Positions 36,914 through 40,823 of a DNA stretch of 40,823 nt are shown one piece after another. Source of the DNA: Nocardiopsis alba DSM 43377 (lineage in GTDB: Bacteria > Actinomycetota > Actinomycetes > Streptosporangiales > Streptosporangiaceae). The notes below the pieces were generated by a model. That model was not told the origin of the DNA. It did no database searches and saw only the letters and a list, made by a program, of their open reading frames with translations. A program made the translations under genes and the position numbers. The stretch lies in contig NZ_ANAC01000020.1 in assembly GCF_000341225.1 (NCBI RefSeq), positions 1 through 40,823 on the forward strand. Reading direction: 5' to 3'. Positions within the stretch are counted from its first letter, which is position 1; the number at the start of each line of letters is the position of its first letter.

Positions 36914-37465
36914 ATGGCGGAGCTGAAGTACTTCACCGGATCGATGAACTCGGGCAAGAGCACCATGGCCCTGCAGGAACACCACTCCCGCGGTGGCGAA
37001 GGCGTGCTGTACACGAAACAGGACCGCGCAGGATCGGGGATCATCTCCTCCCGCCTGGGGCTCAAGTCCCCCGCGGTCGAGGTCGGCGACGCACTCGACC
37101 TGTACGACGACGTGGCCGAACGCAAAGCGCCCTACGTCATCTGCGACGAGGCCCAGTTCCTCTCGTACAAACAGGTGGGCCAGTTGGCGGGCGTCGTCGA
37201 CGGTATGGGCATCGACGTCTACTGCTACGGGATCCTGACCGACTTCCAGGGGCAACTGTTCCCCGGCTCCAAACGCCTGGTGGAACTCGCCGACAGGATA
37301 GAGGTCCTACCGGTCTACGCCCGCTGCTGGTGCGGCAACCGCGCCACCCACAACGCGCGCGTGGTGGACGGGGTGATGGTGTACGAGGGCGAGCAGGTGC
37401 ACATCGGGGGCAACGAGTCGTACACGACCCTGTGCAGGCACCACTTCATGGCAGGCGTCGCCTAG
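36914..37465 (+). CDS. tdk: Thymidine kinase (type II, zinc-containing)
   Basis: A 183-residue enzyme that phosphorylates thymidine for the salvage pathway. It has P-loop FTGSMNSGKST (7-17), the Walker-B-like ICDEAQFLS (about 75-83), the lasso/thymidine-binding region and zinc ligands C-x-C-G (RCWCGN) plus LCRHH near the end. ATG 36914 was chosen because GAGGAAG lies just upstream and the P-loop then falls at the usual distance; the open frame upstream is not coding. It diverges from the channel gene and converges on the membrane protein gene at 37491. Lying between two conjugation blocks, it looks either like host DNA or cargo. Confidence 0.93.
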   Translation: MAELKYFTGSMNSGKSTMALQEHHSRGGEGVLYTKQDRAGSGIISSRLGLKSPAVEVGDALDLYDDVAERKAPYVICDEAQFLSYKQVGQLAGVVDGMGIDVYCYGILTDFQGQLFPGSKRLVELADRIEVLPVYARCWCGNRATHNARVVDGVMVYEGEQVHIGGNESYTTLCRHHFMAGVA

Positions 37466-37490
37466 CCAGAGGCCGGGAACTCCTCCGCAC

Positions 37491-38264
37491 TCACTCAGGA
37501 ATCCTGCTTCCCAGTGTTATTTCCAGCTGCGGTCCAAATTTTCGAGCTTCGCTTGAAAAATTAGAGGAACTCACATCATCGGTTGACGAAAGCGATATCA
37601 TGTAAGTCGCACTTCGCTGCCTCACTACAACAACGTAAATTGACTCTTCATTCTCCTGAAGAGATCCATAGTAGTATCGCGACTCATCACCAAGATCCCC
37701 TGAGCCAGATTCAGTGACCGACATTTCTGACTCCACCTGTTCCTGCAGGGAGATCATGTCCTCGGAAGCAAGGTCTTCGCGATCACCCCCCGGAGAGTAG
37801 ATAATCGCCCTATAGACGAACTCAAAATCCCAAGGAACCATATAGGCACCAGCCGGAGCAAGGGTCCCAGCACACTGATCGGATCGAACAAGGTCCTCCT
37901 CGCCCACCCCACCCCCATCGACTCCAGAATCTTCATAGCCAGACCCAGAATCAGTAAAACTAAGATTCAAGTCACGAATAGAAGGGAGGGTTCTCCCACA
38001 AAGATCGAACTTATCATCAACGAATTCTTCTCTGGGGGTGACACTCTGGCTTGAAATTGGAGGTTCTTGAGAACTGGGAGAGATACCTTCAGAGACCGTC
38101 GAGACCAGAGTACTGAGAAGTCCCACGATCACACCGAAGACCCCGAAGGCCGCGAGGGTTCCGCAGCCGAAGACCGCCAGTGCGGCCTTCCAGCCGTGCA
38201 GCCCTCTCTTCGCAGGCTTCTCGCGCTTCGTCTCTTCTCTGATCGTCGTCTCCGACACGGTCAC
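37491..38264 (-). CDS. Unknown single-pass membrane protein in the transfer operon
   Basis: A 257-residue protein. After a basic cytoplasmic start (KREKPAKRGLHGWK) there is one membrane helix (AALAVFGCGTLAAFGVFGVIVGLL), then a Ser/Glu/Asp-rich outer part of 200 residues with two Cys (DLCGRTL, SDQCAGT) that could bond. No family is recognised. Its GTG start overlaps the stop of the NlpC/P60 gene (GTGA). The outer part is much more AT-rich than its operon partners, which suggests recent acquisition or a surface-exposed, fast-changing protein. Confidence 0.65.
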   Translation of the reverse strand: MTVSETTIREETKREKPAKRGLHGWKAALAVFGCGTLAAFGVFGVIVGLLSTLVSTVSEGISPSSQEPPISSQSVTPREEFVDDKFDLCGRTLPSIRDLNLSFTDSGSGYEDSGVDGGGVGEEDLVRSDQCAGTLAPAGAYMVPWDFEFVYRAIIYSPGGDREDLASEDMISLQEQVESEMSVTESGSGDLGDESRYYYGSLQENEESIYVVVVRQRSATYMISLSSTDDVSSSNFSSEARKFGPQLEITLGSRIPE

Positions 38265-39433
38265 GCCTGCGCTTCCAGCTGGGCCTTCACTTCGGGATGT
38301 TCGAGCGGTCGGGTGAAACCGACGATGGCCGCCCGATTCGGGTCATCGTACTCGCGCACCGCGATGGGGCCACAGTTGGTGCACCAGGCCTCGACCATCA
38401 ATCCATCTCCGACGACCATCCCCATATGGCCCGGCCCCGGAGGCTCTCCGGCGCGGGTCACGTCGAAGAAGACCAGGTCGCCCGGTTGTTCCTCGCCCAT
38501 CGGAATCTCCGGCCCGAAGGACCATTGATCCTGGGAGACCCGGGGAACCGTCACCCCGATGCTCTCGTAGGCCTTCATGGTCAGTCCCGAACAGTCATAA
38601 CCGTCCGGCCCGGTCCCGCCCCAGATATACGGCTTTCCTCGCTGGTCGAGGGCCCAGTCGACCACGGCCTGCGTCAATTCGTCGGGGGCTCGGCCGATGG
38701 GCGCGCCCTCTTCGTCCAATTGGCAGACGACCGCCGTTCTGATGGAGTCCGTGGTGTCGAAGTCGCCGTCCGAATACCGTTCGGCCCATTCCAGGACGTC
38801 GTCCACGTACCACCAGGCACGGTTGTATCCGAAGATCGCCTGACGAACGTCGTCCTCGATCCCGTGCGAGATCAGATAGTCGGCCGCCGCCGGAATGGCG
38901 TCCGCGGGATCGTACACGTTGACGATCCCGTCCCCGTTTCCGTCCACGCCGTATCCCTGGTCGGGGCGGTCCTCCACGTCCTGGATCGGCTCACCGCCCC
39001 AGCTGTTCCCGGCGGCGGATCCGTCCAGCGAGCCGAACTGCATAGGCCCCGCCGCACCCCAGTCGTTGTGGCCCTCGGTGATACCGGGGCCGTCCCAACG
39101 CCCGTGGTGCGATTCGACCTGGCCGATCCCCGCCAGGATGTTCCAGGGGATCCCTCGGTCCTCCCCCGCCTCCCGGTAGAGCTCCAGGTAGTTCTCCGGG
39201 ATGGAGTCCATGGCGTACTCGCTCGTCCCCGGTTGCTCGGCGTCGGCGTTGGGGGAACAGACCACCCCGCTCGACATCAGGGCGCCGAGTCGACCGGCCT
39301 GGTCTCCGATGACCGGGATGAAGATCAGCGCTACGAGAACGACGAACGCCATGGCCACGGCCAGTAGGCAGCCGATCCGGCCGGTCCAGGAACCGCTCGT
39401 CTCCGCGGCGGGGGGTGTCCGCTGCCAGATCAA
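38261..39433 (-). CDS. Bifunctional SLT lytic transglycosylase / NlpC-P60 peptidoglycan hydrolase
   Basis: A 390-residue membrane-anchored hydrolase. One helix (about 21-45) is followed by a lysozyme-like SLT domain: IPWNILAGIGQVESHHG with the catalytic Glu in VES, then WGAAGPMQFG and DAIPAAADYLISHG. The C-terminal domain is NlpC/P60: PYIWGGTGPDGYDCSGLTM (nucleophile Cys), GHMGMVVGD (His) and a polar third residue. Such VirB1-like enzymes open the wall for the secretion channel. The start is TTG 39433 with GGAGGAG eight bases before it, overlapping the end of the VirB8-like gene. This start gives the expected cytoplasmic N-terminus. Confidence 0.88.
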   Translation of the reverse strand: MIWQRTPPAAETSGSWTGRIGCLLAVAMAFVVLVALIFIPVIGDQAGRLGALMSSGVVCSPNADAEQPGTSEYAMDSIPENYLELYREAGEDRGIPWNILAGIGQVESHHGRWDGPGITEGHNDWGAAGPMQFGSLDGSAAGNSWGGEPIQDVEDRPDQGYGVDGNGDGIVNVYDPADAIPAAADYLISHGIEDDVRQAIFGYNRAWWYVDDVLEWAERYSDGDFDTTDSIRTAVVCQLDEEGAPIGRAPDELTQAVVDWALDQRGKPYIWGGTGPDGYDCSGLTMKAYESIGVTVPRVSQDQWSFGPEIPMGEEQPGDLVFFDVTRAGEPPGPGHMGMVVGDGLMVEAWCTNCGPIAVREYDDPNRAAIVGFTRPLEHPEVKAQLEAQA

Positions 39434-39437
39434 GGTG

Positions 39438-40106
39438 TCACTCCTCCCCGAACTGTCCGACGTCGGCGGGCTGGAAGTCGAAGACCGCCCAGGAGCCGCC
39501 GTCCTTGATCACGGTGACGGCGAACTCGCCCAGGTCCTCGTCGAACTCGGCGTCTCCGGTCTCGGTGATGGACTGGGCCGTGACCACGAAGGTGATCGAC
39601 CCTGCACCGAAGGTCCGGACCTCCTCGACCTCGGCCAGGCCCCGGGCGACTGCCTCCTTACCGCTCATCTCCTCCCAGAAGGCCCCGGCCCTCTCGGAGT
39701 CGGACAGGACCTCGGCGTACTCCTTCGTGGCCAGCTCCTCCATCGAGGAGTAGTAGTCCTCTGGAGGCCGGGAGTAGTCGATGGTCCCGTAGGCCTCGGC
39801 GAAGGCCTGCGCGGTCGCCCCGGCGGCCTGGAACTCCGCTTCGCTGAACGGGAACCAGGAGAGGACGTCCATGTCCTCGGCCTCGGTGGTGGTGATCGGC
39901 TCGGGAGGGACCGTGGCCAGTCCCCGAGGGCCGGAGGGCGCCCCGGTCGTCTCCTCGAGGGGGGCCGTCTCTCGAGGAGGGGCCGCGGCGTCGTCCTCGT
40001 CTCCACCGAAGCCGCCGAGGCTGACGTAGATCCCGAACCCGGCCAGAGCCGCGATCAATCCGATCACGACCATTCGTTGTGTGCGTTCGGGGAGAGGGTT
40101 GGGCAT
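39438..40106 (-). CDS. VirB8-like conjugal transfer protein
   Basis: A 222-residue protein with one N-terminal membrane helix (MVVIGLIAALAGFGIYVSLGG), a disordered Pro/Thr-rich linker and an outer domain of about 140 residues. That domain has the helix-then-sheet order of the NTF2-like VirB8/TcpC fold (QAFAEAYGTIDYSRPPEDYYSSMEELAT..., then VEEVRTFGAGSITFVVTAQSITE and AVTVIKDGGSWAVFDFQP). VirB8 proteins are scaffolds of the inner type IV secretion complex. Assignment rests on fold pattern and position next to the wall hydrolase, not strong motif identity. ATG 40106; only four bases separate its stop from the next start. Confidence 0.7.
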   Translation of the reverse strand: MPNPLPERTQRMVVIGLIAALAGFGIYVSLGGFGGDEDDAAAPPRETAPLEETTGAPSGPRGLATVPPEPITTTEAEDMDVLSWFPFSEAEFQAAGATAQAFAEAYGTIDYSRPPEDYYSSMEELATKEYAEVLSDSERAGAFWEEMSGKEAVARGLAEVEEVRTFGAGSITFVVTAQSITETGDAEFDEDLGEFAVTVIKDGGSWAVFDFQPADVGQFGEE

Positions 40107-40141
40107 GACGGTCTCGGTCGCCTCGTCGTCTACTCGGTCAC

Positions 40142-40823
40142 TCAGTCGTCGTTCAGCCAGAACGGGACGTCGCGTTTACGGTCTCGGGTCGAGTTTCCAC
40201 CCTCGCCCCAGAACGGGGTGATGGGGGCGTTGTCCCGGCGCTTGTCCGAGCCGCTCAGCCAGCCGCCCTCACGGTCCCCTCGACCGCCGGGCGGGGGCGC
40301 CGTCGGGCGGGTCTGGCGCTGCGGGGCGGGGCGCTCCCGCCGCTCCCTCGGGGAGCCCCAGCGAGAACCCTGACCACCGATGTTGCCGCGAGGCGGGGTG
40401 TTCTCACGGCCACCGAAGATGCCGCGTCCGGTACTGGGCTCGGGGCGATCGGCGCCGGCCGCCCGAGAGTTGCCGGCGGCACCACCGAGGACGCCGCCGG
40501 AGGCGCCTCCGCTCTCGTTCCTGGCGGAACCCGTGCTCCGTCCGGTGGTCCCGAAGACCGAGGCCCAACCGCTGTCCCCGGTACCCGTGTAACCACCCGC
40601 GGGGCGAGGCGGGATGGCTCCGTTCGAGCCGCCCCCTGCGCCGCCCGAGAGGCTGGGCGCCTGGTCCGTGGTGCGGGAGGTCCCGTTGGGGCGCCCTCCG
40701 GAGGCGGTGGAGGTCGTCGTGGCTCCGCGACGGTTGACGTTGAGCGGGGGCGCCGTCTCGTTGTCGCGGACCCGACCGTACCCCCCGGACCCGCCGGTGC
40801 CTCGTGCCCGAACCGGCTCCCCG
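40142..40823 (-). CDS. Gly/Arg/Pro-rich C-terminus of a conjugation protein, VirB6/TrbL-like (partial)
   Basis: The frame is open from the right edge to TGA at 40144-40142. It gives about 226 residues of low-complexity sequence (GGSGGYGRVRD, NVNRRGATTTSTASGGR, GRGIFGGRENTPPRG) and ends with a conserved-looking tail, ITPFWGEGG...KRDVPFWLNDD. In actinobacterial conjugative elements the large multi-pass VirB6/TrbL-like protein often ends in such a disordered tail and lies just before the VirB8-like and NlpC/P60 genes. The membrane part would be outside the window, so this is an inference from position and composition. Confidence 0.55.
   Translation of the reverse strand, partial: GEPVRARGTGGSGGYGRVRDNETAPPLNVNRRGATTTSTASGGRPNGTSRTTDQAPSLSGGAGGGSNGAIPPRPAGGYTGTGDSGWASVFGTTGRSTGSARNESGGASGGVLGGAAGNSRAAGADRPEPSTGRGIFGGRENTPPRGNIGGQGSRWGSPRERRERPAPQRQTRPTAPPPGGRGDREGGWLSGSDKRRDNAPITPFWGEGGNSTRDRKRDVPFWLNDD

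Noticed and set aside
40255..40596. 113-residue minus strand frame near the right end
   Set aside because: It is in a different frame from the open frame that runs to the window edge and ends in PFWLNDD. The Ala/Pro/Arg composition is a shadow of the Gly-rich tail.

Overview
The window is high-GC DNA with GTG/TTG starts, Shine-Dalgarno-led operons and actinobacterial gene order. The order gatA-gatC, ligA, a MetE-like protein and mnmA matches the arrangement around Mycobacterium tuberculosis Rv3011c-Rv3024c. Protein style (STAND/TPR proteins, DUF695, DUF4913, CmlR-type efflux) suggests a filamentous actinomycete of the Nocardiopsis/Streptosporangiales or Streptomyces type. The genus is an inference; no rRNA or tRNA gene is present to settle it.

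Left part (1-14.9 kb) is mostly chromosomal core. It holds the end of a wall- or membrane-anchored protein, a CPBP protease, a lincosamide nucleotidyltransferase-like gene, and gatC-gatA for Gln-tRNA(Gln) formation. A decayed stretch at 3.8-5.5 kb follows, with relics of a NarL-type response regulator and a cytochrome P450. Next come a membrane GGDEF-EAL protein preceded by a 16-bp direct repeat, ligA, a MetE-like protein, a HAD phosphatase, a VTT membrane protein with a candidate IdeR/DmdR1 iron box, mnmA and a DUF695 protein.

Middle part (15-27 kb) is accessory. A GT-B glycosyltransferase-like protein lies beside two divergent STAND/NB-ARC-type NTPases with TPR tails, a layout typical of bacterial conflict systems. 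A DapA-like/SDR pair follows. Then comes a DndB-like (DGQHR) gene broken by one extra base in a G5 run, a WDxxG-repeat (YwqK-like) protein and a CmlR/Cmx-type chloramphenicol exporter.

Right part (27.4-40.8 kb) is part of an integrative conjugative or plasmid-derived element. One leftward block is tightly coupled: small antitoxin-like gene, zeta toxin, DUF4913 protein, zinc-ribbon M48 protease, VirD4/TraG-like coupling ATPase, zinc-ribbon membrane protein. A second leftward block has a VirB6/TrbL-like tail, a VirB8-like protein, an SLT-NlpC/P60 wall hydrolase and a membrane protein. Between them lie two small orphan genes, a GntR-type repressor, a voltage-gated cation channel with an unusual acidic selectivity filter, and thymidine kinase. 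No relaxase, integrase, replication gene or attachment site was seen, so the element's ends are outside the window or unrecognised.

Most interesting leads: the STAND pair with its GT-B neighbour; the frameshifted solitary dndB-like gene; the direct repeat upstream of the c-di-GMP gene; the TTEDWPD channel filter; and a zeta toxin-antitoxin pair translationally coupled to conjugation genes.
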